DNA of 64,000 nucleotides from Aureibaculum luteum (GTDB lineage: Bacteria > Bacteroidota > Bacteroidia > Flavobacteriales > Flavobacteriaceae): positions 806,001 to 870,000 of the forward strand of contig NZ_QRGD01000001.1 in the NCBI RefSeq assembly GCF_003449015.1. Direction: 5' to 3'. A program made the position numbers and the translations under genes. The notes below the pieces were generated by a model. It did not search any database. It was not told where the DNA came from and worked only from the letters and a program-made list of their open reading frames with translations. How positions within the stretch are numbered: position 1 is the stretch's first letter; each line of letters opens with the position of its first letter. Positions 54,659 to 64,000 of this stretch are shown piece by piece.

Positions 54659-56410
54659 TCATTCAGCACCGTTCTTATTTGAATCTAGCCTGTATTTATC
54701 TAATTCGTTATGTATTTTATCTTTCCATTTGTTCAGTACTTGTGCCTTGAAAAATATTTCTGATTCTGATAAAATCTCAGAACCAATTATAAGAACAGTT
54801 TCAAATAGCATCTGGTTAACAAGAATTTTTGCTTTTAAACTAACTGTATTACTTAAATCTTTTATTTCTTGAATTGACATTGAAGCATTAATTTGTTCCA
54901 GTAAATGGCAACGATAGAGCTCATAAATATCAAAAGCTAAGTTGATACGATCTATATCAGGTGCATATCTAGTCGCTAAGAAAAATGAAGATTCTCTATC
55001 AAATAAAGTTTTAAGGGTGTATATGAATTTATCATCACTATTTTCAAAGAAATTTAAAGCATAAGAAAAATTTAAATTAACTCCAGGTCCATTTGCTAAA
55101 TCACCAAATGTAAGTTTTCTTTCATTACTCCACAATAAGGATGATCTTGTTATGTAGACTGCTGCCTTTAATGGTATTTCACTTTCAATATAACTATGTA
55201 AATAATTTCTTTCTTTAAAGAAATCTACAATTTCAATATTTTCCTCACTCTTAGGATAAGGATAGTTTTCATTCCATATTTTATTAGAAATTGGTAAAGC
55301 TAAAAGCTTTTCATAATCATTTGTGAATTTAATTGTATTGGTGAAATAAGGCTTAGTAAACTGATCATCATAATCATATAAATAAAGTATAGCCGTAGTT
55401 TTTATATTTTTCTTAGTCTTTCCAGAATGATATCCAGAATAATAATTAAGATCAAACTCAATATTAAAATATTGAATTCTATTAAAATCAATAGGATTAA
55501 ATATTACATTAAGATTTAATTTATTGATAGAAGATGAGTCGTTTTTAACGATTGGCATTAATTTAAACCGATTTGGATGCTCAATGAAAATTTCAATTTT
55601 TTTAAGAATTAATTCCTCTTTTTGAAAAAGTAATTCGCCAGAAAAAACTTCTTTATTTTCATCTTTAGGTAAAAATGAAATTGCTACATCATGATCATTG
55701 CCCTTTGTTATAAGCTTTAAATTATAATATTTTTTTATTTCAGAAAGTGACATATTCCCAGGGTATTGAGGTAACATATGGTTTATATTTCCAAATAAAC
55801 TAAAATTTCGAAGTAGGTAAACATAATTCAAACTGTAAAAAGGAAATAATTTATTTTGTCCGAACCTACCTGTTTTTAAATCTAATCGAGAAATACCCTT
55901 AGATAATTGTTGGCTACTATTGTATAACCCATCGAAATGTTCTAATGGAACATCTCCCGTTTTAGAGCTTAAATTAAAATAAGCCTTATTATTAATTACA
56001 TCATTTTTACGACGATACTTTTTGATTAATTTATAAAGTAATTTATAAAGATCCTCTTTGCTTGCATTGAGTACAACTTCCTTTAGATTTGTTGAAGATT
56101 CTTCTAGGTAAAGTATACTATTTAAACTAAAAAAGTCTTTAGAAACCTTTTTTGATTGGTAACCAAGATATCTAATTTCAAGTAATTCAATATCTCTATT
56201 TGTACTTATTTGAAATTTCCCATCCTCATTACATGTTGCATATACCCCTGTATTCGTAAATATTACTACTGCATATGGCAACGGAGTCTTAGTCACTTTG
56301 TCAAAAACATAGCCTTCTATAGTAGTGGTAGTAGTTTGACCTGAACAAAATATAGAAGAAATTGTTAAAATAAGAACCAACAAAGACTTAGTTATTATAG
56401 AAATTTTCAT
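54659..56410 (-). CDS. Outer-membrane-associated protein with carboxypeptidase-like regulatory domain
   Basis: The 583-residue protein has a signal peptide (SIFCSGQ), an N-terminal CarboxypepD_reg-like domain (residues 30-105: IEGYVFDKVTKTPLPYAVV and ELLEIRYLGYQSKKV), then about 470 residues with no recognised domain. Such proteins occur in great number in this phylum and are thought to be in the periplasm or outer membrane. No plug or barrel is visible, so it is not a full TonB receptor. The function is unknown. Confidence 0.75.
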   Translation of the reverse strand: MKISIITKSLLVLILTISSIFCSGQTTTTTIEGYVFDKVTKTPLPYAVVIFTNTGVYATCNEDGKFQISTNRDIELLEIRYLGYQSKKVSKDFFSLNSILYLEESSTNLKEVVLNASKEDLYKLLYKLIKKYRRKNDVINNKAYFNLSSKTGDVPLEHFDGLYNSSQQLSKGISRLDLKTGRFGQNKLFPFYSLNYVYLLRNFSLFGNINHMLPQYPGNMSLSEIKKYYNLKLITKGNDHDVAISFLPKDENKEVFSGELLFQKEELILKKIEIFIEHPNRFKLMPIVKNDSSSINKLNLNVIFNPIDFNRIQYFNIEFDLNYYSGYHSGKTKKNIKTTAILYLYDYDDQFTKPYFTNTIKFTNDYEKLLALPISNKIWNENYPYPKSEENIEIVDFFKERNYLHSYIESEIPLKAAVYITRSSLLWSNERKLTFGDLANGPGVNLNFSYALNFFENSDDKFIYTLKTLFDRESSFFLATRYAPDIDRINLAFDIYELYRCHLLEQINASMSIQEIKDLSNTVSLKAKILVNQMLFETVLIIGSEILSESEIFFKAQVLNKWKDKIHNELDKYRLDSNKNGAE

Positions 56411-56444
56411 TCGAAAATATAATTTTTAAAAACGTAATAATGTC

Positions 56445-59048
56445 CTATTTTTTAATCAACATTCGCTTAATCTCATTCAATTTCATTAAGGCTTCAATCG
56501 GTGTTAACGTATCAATATTTGTAGCTAATATCTCTTCTTTTATATCTTCCAACAGAGGATCGTCTAACTGAAAAAAGCTAAGTTGTACATCTTCTTCGGT
56601 TGCTTGTTTGAGCTTGTCTTTAATTTCATCTGAAGAGTGACTCGCTTCCAACTTTTTCAGCATTTTATTGGCTCTGTGAATTACCGAAGCTGGCATACCT
56701 GCTAATTTAGCTACATGTATTCCGAAACTATGTTCACTACCACCTGGCACCAATTTTCTAAGAAAAATAACATTGTCTTTCAATTCTTTTATAGAAACAT
56801 TGAAGTTTTTGACCCGATCAAAAGTTTCGGTCATGTCATTTAATTCATGATAATGTGTGGCAAATAATGTTTTAGCCTTTGAAGGATGTTCATGTAAATA
56901 TTCAGCAATTGCCCAGGCAATTGAAATTCCGTCATACGTACTTGTTCCACGACCAATTTCATCTAATAATACCAAACTACGTTCAGATATATTATTTAAA
57001 ATATTAGCAGTTTCGTTCATTTCTACCATAAAAGTAGATTCTCCCATAGATATATTATCACTTGCCCCTACTCTAGTAAATATTTTATCAACCACACCAA
57101 TTCTGGCTTGTTGTGCAGGCACATAACTACCCATCTGTGCCAACAAAACAATTAAAGCGGTTTGACGTAAAATAGCTGACTTACCACTCATATTAGGACC
57201 CGTAATCATAATAATTTGCTGCTGACCTCTATTCAGTACTACATCATTAGCAATATATTCTTCGCCAATAGGTAATTGTTTTTCTATTACAGGATGGCGG
57301 CCATTTTTGATCTCTAAATCAGTACTTTCATCCAATTGCGGACGCACATAATTATGGTCTTTTGCCGTTTGCGTAAATGAGCATAAGCAATCTAATTTAG
57401 CCACCCGTTGAGCATTTTCTTGAACTTGCAAAATATGCACCGTCATAAACTTTAATAAATCAGCAAAAATTTGCTGCTCTAACACTGCAATTTTTTCTTC
57501 AGCTCCTAAAATTTTGGTTTCGTATTCTTTTAGCTCTTCAGTAATATAACGTTCGGCATTTACTAACGTTTGCTTTCTAACCCACTCTTCAGGAACCTTG
57601 TCTCTATGAGAGTTTCTGACCTCGATATAATATCCAAATACATTATTAAAAGAAATTTTTAAACTAGGTATTTTGGTGCGTTCAGATTCTCGTGCTAGCA
57701 TAGCATCCAAATAATCTTTAGCATTTGTAGAAATACCTCTTAAATCATCTAATTCTTTGGAGACATTATTCGCAATTGTGTTTCCTTTATTGATATTTAC
57801 CGGAGCATTCTCATTTATAGTTATTGCTATTTTCTCAATTAAATCAGTACAATTATGTAGTTGTTTCCCTAATTGTTGCAATGACTTATTATCACTTTTT
57901 TCAGCATTTATTTTTATAGGTAAAATAGCTTTTAAAGAGTCTTTTAACAACACTACTTCTCGTGGATTTATCTTCCCCGTAGCTACTTTAGAAATCAGTC
58001 TTTCAATATCACTAATTTGCTTTATTTGATACGTAATTCCATTATAAAAATCATCATTATCAATCAGATATTTCACAATTTCGTGCCGTTGCTGAATTTG
58101 TTTCAAATTCTTTAGAGGCAATGCCAACCAGCGTTTTAGCAGTCTTCCACCCATTGGTGAAATAGTTCTGTCGATAACATCTAATAGTGTTACTGCTTCT
58201 GGTTGATTGGAATAATACAATTCTAAATTACGAACCGTAAAGCGATCCATCCAAACATAATGATCTTCTTCCACACGATGAATGGTAGAAATATGTTCTA
58301 ATTTTTTATGTTGCGTTTCTGACAGGTAATATAAAATTGCACCCGCAGAAACAATACCGTGTTGTAAATCGTCAATACCAAAACCTTTAAGTGATTTTAT
58401 CTTAAAATGTTCTGTGAGTTGTTCATTGGCATAATCTTCTTGAAAAATCCAATCATCTAAATAGAACGTATAATAACGCTCTCCAAAAGCTTCTTTAAAC
58501 TTGTTTTTGAACTGCTTTTGGACTAAAACCTCACTTGGACCAAAATTCTGAAGCAGTTTATCAATATATTCTTCATTACCCTCTGCCACTAAAAATTCGC
58601 CTGTAGAAATATCTAAAAATGATATCCCCAACTTTCTTTTACCAAAATGAATGGCTGCTAAAAAGTTATTGGTTTTAGATTGTAATACCTCATCATTTAA
58701 AGCAACCCCAGGCGTTACTAATTCCGTTACCCCACGTTTTACAATGGTTTTAGTCATTTTAGGATCTTCCAACTGATCGCAAATAGCAACTCGCATTCCC
58801 GCTTTTACCAATTTGGGCAAATACGTATTTAAGGAATGATGTGGAAACCCTGCCAAGGCAGTTTCGCTTTCGCTACCTGCACCCCGTTTGGTTAAAACGA
58901 TTCCTAATACACCAGCTGCTTTAACAGCATCTTCACCGAAAGTTTCGTAAAAATCGCCCACTCTAAATAATAACATCGCATCAGGATATTTTACCTTGAT
59001 GGCATTATATTGCTTCATTAATGGGGTGACTTTTTTTGTTTTAGCCAA
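56445..59048 (-). CDS. mutS: DNA mismatch repair protein MutS
   Basis: MutS finds mismatches and loops. The 867-residue protein (from TTG 59048) has the mismatch-binding FYE motif in [13 protein letters not shown] near residue 30, connector, lever and clamp domains, and the ATPase with Walker [30 protein letters not shown] and ATHYHELND. The long frame starting at ATG 59120 adds 24 residues with no family match; the TTG directly before [14 protein letters not shown] gives the usual MutS start, so I take it with moderate certainty. It ends with the helix-turn-helix dimer region. Confidence 0.93.
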   Translation of the reverse strand: MAKTKKVTPLMKQYNAIKVKYPDAMLLFRVGDFYETFGEDAVKAAGVLGIVLTKRGAGSESETALAGFPHHSLNTYLPKLVKAGMRVAICDQLEDPKMTKTIVKRGVTELVTPGVALNDEVLQSKTNNFLAAIHFGKRKLGISFLDISTGEFLVAEGNEEYIDKLLQNFGPSEVLVQKQFKNKFKEAFGERYYTFYLDDWIFQEDYANEQLTEHFKIKSLKGFGIDDLQHGIVSAGAILYYLSETQHKKLEHISTIHRVEEDHYVWMDRFTVRNLELYYSNQPEAVTLLDVIDRTISPMGGRLLKRWLALPLKNLKQIQQRHEIVKYLIDNDDFYNGITYQIKQISDIERLISKVATGKINPREVVLLKDSLKAILPIKINAEKSDNKSLQQLGKQLHNCTDLIEKIAITINENAPVNINKGNTIANNVSKELDDLRGISTNAKDYLDAMLARESERTKIPSLKISFNNVFGYYIEVRNSHRDKVPEEWVRKQTLVNAERYITEELKEYETKILGAEEKIAVLEQQIFADLLKFMTVHILQVQENAQRVAKLDCLCSFTQTAKDHNYVRPQLDESTDLEIKNGRHPVIEKQLPIGEEYIANDVVLNRGQQQIIMITGPNMSGKSAILRQTALIVLLAQMGSYVPAQQARIGVVDKIFTRVGASDNISMGESTFMVEMNETANILNNISERSLVLLDEIGRGTSTYDGISIAWAIAEYLHEHPSKAKTLFATHYHELNDMTETFDRVKNFNVSIKELKDNVIFLRKLVPGGSEHSFGIHVAKLAGMPASVIHRANKMLKKLEASHSSDEIKDKLKQATEEDVQLSFFQLDDPLLEDIKEEILATNIDTLTPIEALMKLNEIKRMLIKK

Positions 59049-59201
59049 GATTCTGGAGATTAAATGATAAGACGCGAAGTTACATTTTTTTAGAGTGAGT
59101 TTAAAATGAAGCTGTATCAATTATTCACAATCGTCATATTTATTATTTACTTTTGGACAATTAATACGGGCAACTGAAAACAATAAACTGAAAATTGAAC
59201 C

Positions 59202-59738
59202 ATGAGGAAATTAAAAAACAGCGAGCTAGATCGATTAAACACCAACGAATTCAAAGAGGCCTCTAAGACACCATTAATTGTTATACTTGATAACATCAGG
59301 AGTTTAAATAATATTGGCTCGGTGTTTAGAACGTCTGATGCCTTTCTTGTTGAAAAAATTTACCTCTGCGGTATTACCGCACAACCACCACATAAAGATA
59401 TTCATAAAACGGCTTTGGGAGCGACAGATACTGTTGATTGGGAGCATGCAGAAGATACGTTGACGCTTATTGAAAAATTAAAAAGCGAAAACGTTGAAAT
59501 TGCATCTATTGAACAAGCCGAAAACAGTATTGAACTTCAAAATTTTACACCTGTAAAAGGAAAGAAATTAGCTGTAATTTTAGGTAACGAAGTTAAAGGC
59601 GTACAACAAACTGTTGTCTCCGCATCAGACTACTGTCTTGAAATTCCACAATATGGCACCAAACATTCCTTAAATATTTCGGTAACTTGTGGAGTCGTTT
59701 TATGGGATTTATTCAATAAAATAGAAAAGAGATCATAG
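59202..59738 (+). CDS. TrmH-family RNA 2'-O-methyltransferase
   Basis: The 178-residue SPOUT protein has motif 1 LDNIRSLNNIGSVFRTSDAF, motif 2 VILGNEVKGVQ and motif 3 IPQYGTKHSLNISV. It has no N-terminal extension domain, like a compact TrmH/TrmL type, which methylates tRNA ribose (position 18 or 34). The exact target is not certain. It is divergent from mutS with 153 bases between the chosen starts, and it converges with the S9-like gene. Confidence 0.9.
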   Translation: MRKLKNSELDRLNTNEFKEASKTPLIVILDNIRSLNNIGSVFRTSDAFLVEKIYLCGITAQPPHKDIHKTALGATDTVDWEHAEDTLTLIEKLKSENVEIASIEQAENSIELQNFTPVKGKKLAVILGNEVKGVQQTVVSASDYCLEIPQYGTKHSLNISVTCGVVLWDLFNKIEKRS

Positions 59739-59784
59739 TCATTATATATTTTCTTAAACCTCTTTTCTAAAATCTGTTACTATT

Positions 59785-62358
59785 TTATTTCCATTCAAAA
59801 TCCCCGTTTTCAATAGACCAATCGTTTCCGAAAAAACCTGCACATTTTACAGCATCAATACCCTCATTGAGCACTTGACTATCAAAAAGTAGAACATCAG
59901 GAAAGGTTGTTCCATTCACCATATAATGATTGGCGTAAGTCGCTTTCATACCTTCATCTCCTGTGGCAGTAACTACACCAACACTTGCAGAATTACTATC
60001 TTTTCTTGCTGTAGTAAAGTACATTCCCCATTGGTTTCCTATCAGTTTTTTTCCTCCAAAATCAACTTCATTATTTTTAACTTGAATCGGACTGTCTTTT
60101 AACAGTAATTTCCACGCTACATTAGTGTCTTTATTCCCATAAATGATAACATTTCTATCAGCATATTTTTTTAAAGAAAAATCAGTGTCTTTTATCATTT
60201 CTACATTTCCGTTTGCACGATAATAAAAAGTTTCAGCATCAAAAAGAGCTTTGTGGTAATTCCATTCATTTTCAGAAGCATCTCCTTTTGTACCGTATAC
60301 GAAAACCACATTATTTCTAAAAGCATCTTTAAACCCTCCATTTCTATGTGGTCCTTTTTCGCTTAAAGAAGGTACCATAGTTGTTTTCCAATTACCGTTC
60401 TCTTTTTTAAAGTAATTCTTATTTTTAGCAGTAATTTCTAATGCTTCACCATCAAGCGTTAGTGTATTTATTGTGTCAGATAATGTTGACAAATCAACTT
60501 CCAAAAGGGCAACATTATTAGTATTGATATTAAAATCCTTTTCCTTTGACATATCAAAAGAACTAACTTCAAATGGTTTTTCTTGTTGATAGATTGTTAT
60601 AAAATTAGCCGTTGCAGAAACTCCTGGTGATCCTGTATAAAATTCTAACTTTTTCACATCTTCATCCTTTTTAATAGTCCGTTGTTTGAAAAAATCAAAA
60701 ATTGGAGCCCAATCTACACTGTGATTTCCATACCAATGGGTACCATCAGGATATTCATAATACGTAAAATCATTATGAAATTTACCCAAACGCTCTCGCA
60801 TTTGTCTTGCAATAATTGTTGGCACTACATTATCCTTTTCGCCATGTAATATGTAAACACCACTTTGTAAATAATTACGTTCCAATTTTAGAGTTCTACT
60901 TGGAGTACCCGCTCTTTCTATAATATTTTCTAAAGGCGTATTTATAGATTGTAACTTCATACGCTCTACAGTTTTTGGTGATAGTCCAACACGCTCCAAT
61001 TGTTCAGGTGTCATTTCTAACATTCGTTTTGTAAAACCATCACGATAGGCCAATAAATCAGGATAACCTGCACATGGAGCAATAGCAGCAAATTTATCAG
61101 GATAGGTCGCTCCTAAATACCAAGTACCATGTCCACCCATTGAATGACCCGTTAAATAAATTTTACTGTCATCTGGATTATAAATAGTTGTTGCATCTGC
61201 TAAAACTTCCAAAGCATCTAATCTCCCCCAATCTTCCCAGGCAAAGCCAAATGGACGACGATTAGTAGGGGCTACTAAATTTCCCCAATCTTTTTGTTGA
61301 TACGCGTTCGCCTGATTTACGGCTTCCACAGACGCACCATGTACCGATAAAAATAACGCCTGTGAAGCGTCTCTAGTTGTGGATGGAGCCACACTATAAT
61401 ATTGCACACTACCATCTATTTTACTGATAAAGGTCTTTTTATGATGTTTGTATTTTGATTTTATTTGAAGTTTAACTGCTTGTTGATCAAGGGCAAGACC
61501 TTTACTATTTTTCAACTGCAATTGCATTTCAATGCCTTCTTTGGAAACCTCAAGTGGTGACGAAGCAAAAGTAAAGGGCACTTTCTGCACTGATAATGGC
61601 GGAATAGTAGTAATACTAGTTTCTAAGTTCTTTTGACCCAATTTGGCATCAATGGTTGCTTTTTTTATCCAATTTTCAGTAGCATTTATAACCCTAATAG
61701 CTCCTTTATATTCCATATCCTCTTCAGACTGAACATCAGGTAACGTCATATCTCTTGTCGTAAATTGCACCCCGGTACTAGGAGTTATTAACCTTGCCCT
61801 TATTCTTGGAAAACGCCCCACTTTCAACACAAAAACATTCTCTCCTTTTTTTAATTTTATAGGGATAAGGCTATAACCAAAATCATAATGGTCACCTTCA
61901 TGCGGAAAACCATTAACTAAAGCCAATGAATGACCAGAAGCTTCAAAAAGTACTATTTTTTCAGCATTCGATCTATAAGATAAATACACATAAGACGATC
62001 GTAAACTACGATCAGAAAAACTACTTGAACTATCAACTTTAATTGCTTTCCACTGTAACTGTTCGCCTAGATAATCAATATCAAAAGCAGCCTCTTTTTT
62101 AGCTCTATACTCGGTATTACTTAGAAACCGTTCAAAAACAGGATCATTAGGAAAAGAGGAAGATTCGAACCCAAAACGTGGCATTTGTAGTGCCAATCCT
62201 GTTTTAAAAACATGTAACACCTTGCCTTCGCTAACTTCATTGACTTTTTCTTTACCAAAGTACTCCACTATGTTACCCGTTTTTTGGGCGTTAGAAATAC
62301 TTAATGTAAAAGCTAAAACTAATGTAACAACCAATTTTATTTGTGTAAATATTTTCAT
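59785..62358 (-). CDS. Secreted prolyl-oligopeptidase-family (S9-like) hydrolase
   Basis: The 857-residue protein has a signal peptide (LSISNAQ), an N-terminal beta-rich region of about 300 residues, and an alpha/beta-hydrolase catalytic domain: nucleophile serine in LTGHSMGGHGTWYLG near 405, aspartate in HGEKDNVVP near 510, and histidine in PDGTHWYGNH near 550. A further 270 residues follow without a recognised domain. It may be a peptidase or an esterase of the S9 clan; specificity cannot be read. No T9SS sorting domain is evident. Confidence 0.85.
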   Translation of the reverse strand: MKIFTQIKLVVTLVLAFTLSISNAQKTGNIVEYFGKEKVNEVSEGKVLHVFKTGLALQMPRFGFESSSFPNDPVFERFLSNTEYRAKKEAAFDIDYLGEQLQWKAIKVDSSSSFSDRSLRSSYVYLSYRSNAEKIVLFEASGHSLALVNGFPHEGDHYDFGYSLIPIKLKKGENVFVLKVGRFPRIRARLITPSTGVQFTTRDMTLPDVQSEEDMEYKGAIRVINATENWIKKATIDAKLGQKNLETSITTIPPLSVQKVPFTFASSPLEVSKEGIEMQLQLKNSKGLALDQQAVKLQIKSKYKHHKKTFISKIDGSVQYYSVAPSTTRDASQALFLSVHGASVEAVNQANAYQQKDWGNLVAPTNRRPFGFAWEDWGRLDALEVLADATTIYNPDDSKIYLTGHSMGGHGTWYLGATYPDKFAAIAPCAGYPDLLAYRDGFTKRMLEMTPEQLERVGLSPKTVERMKLQSINTPLENIIERAGTPSRTLKLERNYLQSGVYILHGEKDNVVPTIIARQMRERLGKFHNDFTYYEYPDGTHWYGNHSVDWAPIFDFFKQRTIKKDEDVKKLEFYTGSPGVSATANFITIYQQEKPFEVSSFDMSKEKDFNINTNNVALLEVDLSTLSDTINTLTLDGEALEITAKNKNYFKKENGNWKTTMVPSLSEKGPHRNGGFKDAFRNNVVFVYGTKGDASENEWNYHKALFDAETFYYRANGNVEMIKDTDFSLKKYADRNVIIYGNKDTNVAWKLLLKDSPIQVKNNEVDFGGKKLIGNQWGMYFTTARKDSNSASVGVVTATGDEGMKATYANHYMVNGTTFPDVLLFDSQVLNEGIDAVKCAGFFGNDWSIENGDFEWK

Positions 62359-62514
62359 TTATTCTAGAATTAAATTTAACACCTCGAAATTATTAATAAT
62401 TATAATTTTGCCGTAATTTTTTAGACCAAGAGCAAGTTCTCTATGTCGAAAGAATATTTTACTATATCTACTCTAAATAATCTCAGAAATTCTTTAAACC
62501 CAATAGTAAATCAT

Positions 62515-62522
62515 TAAATTTG
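62515..62522 (+). promoter_or_regulatory. Predicted -7 box of aspS
   Basis: TAAATTTG fits TAnnTTTG, 18 bases before the aspS ATG. The -33 position has CTT rather than TTG. Confidence 0.5.
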
Positions 62523-62540
62523 CACTTCAATTTTTTTACA

Positions 62541-64000
62541 ATGTATAGAAGTCATAATTGTGGTGAATTAACATCATCAAATATTAATAATGAAGTTACC
62601 CTTTCTGGATGGGTTCAAAAAGTACGTGATAAAGGATTTATGATTTGGGTAGATTTACGTGATAGATATGGAATTACCCAACTTATTTTTGATGAAGAAC
62701 GTACTTCAAAAGCAATTTTAGATCAAGCTCAAAAATTAGGGCGAGAATTTGTAATCCAAGTAAAAGGGAACGTAATTGAACGAGCTTCTAAAAATCCAAA
62801 TATTCCAACAGGTGAAATTGAAATACTAGTTTCTGAATTAACGGTGCTAAATGAAGCATTATTACCTCCATTTACTATTGAAGACAAAACGGATGGTGGT
62901 GAAGAATTGAGAATGAAATATCGCTACTTAGATATTCGAAGAAATCCTGTAAAAGAAAAATTAATTTTTCGTGCTAAAGTGGCTCATGAAGTTAGAAATT
63001 ACTTATCAAAACAAGATTTTATTGAGGTAGAAACTCCCTATTTAATAAAATCGACACCAGAAGGTGCACGTGATTTTGTTGTGCCTTCTAGAATGAATGA
63101 AGGTCAATTTTATGCTTTACCTCAAAGTCCACAAACCTTTAAGCAATTATTAATGGTAGGTGGCTTAGATAAGTATTTCCAGATTGTAAAATGCTTTCGC
63201 GATGAAGATTTACGTGCAGATAGACAGCCTGAATTTACACAGATTGACTGTGAAATGGCTTTTGTTGAACAAGAAGACATTTTAAACGCTTTTGAAGGAC
63301 TAACTCGTCATTTATTAAAAGAAATTAATAATGTTGATGTAGAAAAATTTCCTAGAATGACGTTTGATGATGCCATGAAAAAATATGGTAACGACAAACC
63401 TGATATCCGTTTTGGAATGGAGTTTGGTGAACTGAATGAAGTGGCTCAACATAAAGAATTTAACGTTTTTAATCAAGCAGAATTAGTAGTTGCCATTGCA
63501 GTACCTGGAGGAAATAGTTACACGAGAAAAGAAATTGATAAACTAACAGACTGGGTTAAACGCCCACAAGTTGGTGCATTAGGAATGGTATATGTACGCT
63601 GTAATGAAGATGGCACTTTTAAATCATCTGTTGACAAATTTTACGACCAAGATGATTTGGCCAAATGGGCGGAAGTTACTGGAGCGAAAGCTGGCGATTT
63701 AATTTGTGTACTATCAGGACAAACAAACAAGGTAAGAGCACAACTGAGTGCTTTACGAATGGAATTGGCTGAGCGTTTAGGCTTGCGTAACCCAAAACAA
63801 TTTGCACCATTATGGGTAGTTGATTTTCCTTTATTAGAATGGGATGAAGAAACAAAACGTTTCCATGCTATGCACCACCCGTTTACATCACCAAAACCTG
63901 AAGATATTAAATTGTTAGATTCTGATCCTGCAAAAGTTAGAGCTAATGCTTACGATTTGGTTTTAAATGGTAATGAAATTGGAGGTGGATCTATAAGAAT
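62541..64000 (+). CDS. aspS: Aspartyl-tRNA synthetase (cut by window edge)
   Basis: AspRS charges tRNA-Asp. The ATG at 62541 opens [10 protein letters not shown], and about 486 residues are visible. The N-terminal OB-fold anticodon domain shows [22 protein letters not shown]. The class II catalytic core follows with RYLDIRR, the motif 2 region [18 protein letters not shown], and an inserted bacterial-type GAD domain. The last visible residues ([11 protein letters not shown]) are in motif 3 of the class II fold. The gene continues past the end of the window. Confidence 0.96.
   Translation, partial: MYRSHNCGELTSSNINNEVTLSGWVQKVRDKGFMIWVDLRDRYGITQLIFDEERTSKAILDQAQKLGREFVIQVKGNVIERASKNPNIPTGEIEILVSELTVLNEALLPPFTIEDKTDGGEELRMKYRYLDIRRNPVKEKLIFRAKVAHEVRNYLSKQDFIEVETPYLIKSTPEGARDFVVPSRMNEGQFYALPQSPQTFKQLLMVGGLDKYFQIVKCFRDEDLRADRQPEFTQIDCEMAFVEQEDILNAFEGLTRHLLKEINNVDVEKFPRMTFDDAMKKYGNDKPDIRFGMEFGELNEVAQHKEFNVFNQAELVVAIAVPGGNSYTRKEIDKLTDWVKRPQVGALGMVYVRCNEDGTFKSSVDKFYDQDDLAKWAEVTGAKAGDLICVLSGQTNKVRAQLSALRMELAERLGLRNPKQFAPLWVVDFPLLEWDEETKRFHAMHHPFTSPKPEDIKLLDSDPAKVRANAYDLVLNGNEIGGGSIR

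Noticed and set aside
1-64000. tRNA or rRNA genes
   Set aside because: Each gap over 100 bases was read for cloverleaf-like GC-rich parts; none was convincing.

Overview
This is an AT-rich 64 kb stretch of chromosome that looks like a member of the Bacteroidota, most probably the family Flavobacteriaceae (no genus can be named from sequence alone). The signs are: a SusC/SusD pair; a short primary sigma factor without region 1.1; promoters of the TTG-N(17-23)-TAnnTTTG type; secreted proteins with type IX secretion (T9SS) C-terminal sorting domains; a PorT/SprT homologue; a TamL-type lipoprotein; and an S46 dipeptidyl-peptidase. No tRNA, rRNA, CRISPR array, transposase or phage gene was found. 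Most of the window is core genome. Two genes are cut by the edges: a SusC-type receptor at the left and aspS at the right.

Layout. 1-3.8 kb: end of a glycan/peptide uptake operon (susC end, susD, small lipoprotein). 3.9-6.3 kb: minus-strand operon of dipeptide epimerase, an alpha-oxoamine-synthase-like PLP enzyme and OsmC. 6.6-9.0 kb: AhpD-like protein and recJ. 9.1-10.5 kb: a tandem array of two almost identical DUF559 endonuclease genes set inside palindromic repeats, the most unusual part of the window. 10.5-19.6 kb: housekeeping genes, mostly minus strand (rpe, rpoD, pnp, rpsO, lplA, accD, fbaA) plus a lipoprotein. 19.7-24.6 kb: tamL, an rRNA methyltransferase, porT, ubiE. 24.8-28.6 kb: queA, a T9SS serine protease, rlmN. 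28.7-34.1 kb: two divergent TonB receptors; the minus-strand one lies behind a TPP riboswitch and is therefore probably a thiamine receptor. 34.2-43.8 kb: a small membrane protein, omega-amidase plus aminotransferase, S46 and M28 peptidases, an LRR protein, a NatAB-like ABC exporter. 44-47.4 kb: succinate dehydrogenase sdhCAB. 47.5-52.2 kb: a tight plus-strand gene run (alpha/beta hydrolase-OsmC fusion, RimK-like ATP-grasp ligase, AstE-like metalloenzyme, ECF sigma factor, zinc-motif protein, O-methyltransferase). 52.2-64 kb: small envelope genes, tatA, GNAT, mutS, a TrmH-type methyltransferase, a secreted S9-like hydrolase, aspS.

Common threads are outer-membrane uptake and protein breakdown (SusCD, TonB receptors, S46, M28, S9-like and trypsin-like enzymes, dipeptide epimerase), export and envelope assembly (TamL, PorT, TatA, a SecD-head-like protein), and central metabolism and translation. 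Several start codons were moved from the longest reading frame because a promoter or terminator lies over the upstream start. The points most worth following up are the DUF559 repeat array, the RimK/AstE gene run, the loss of all zinc-ribbon cysteines in AccD, and the riboswitch-controlled receptor.
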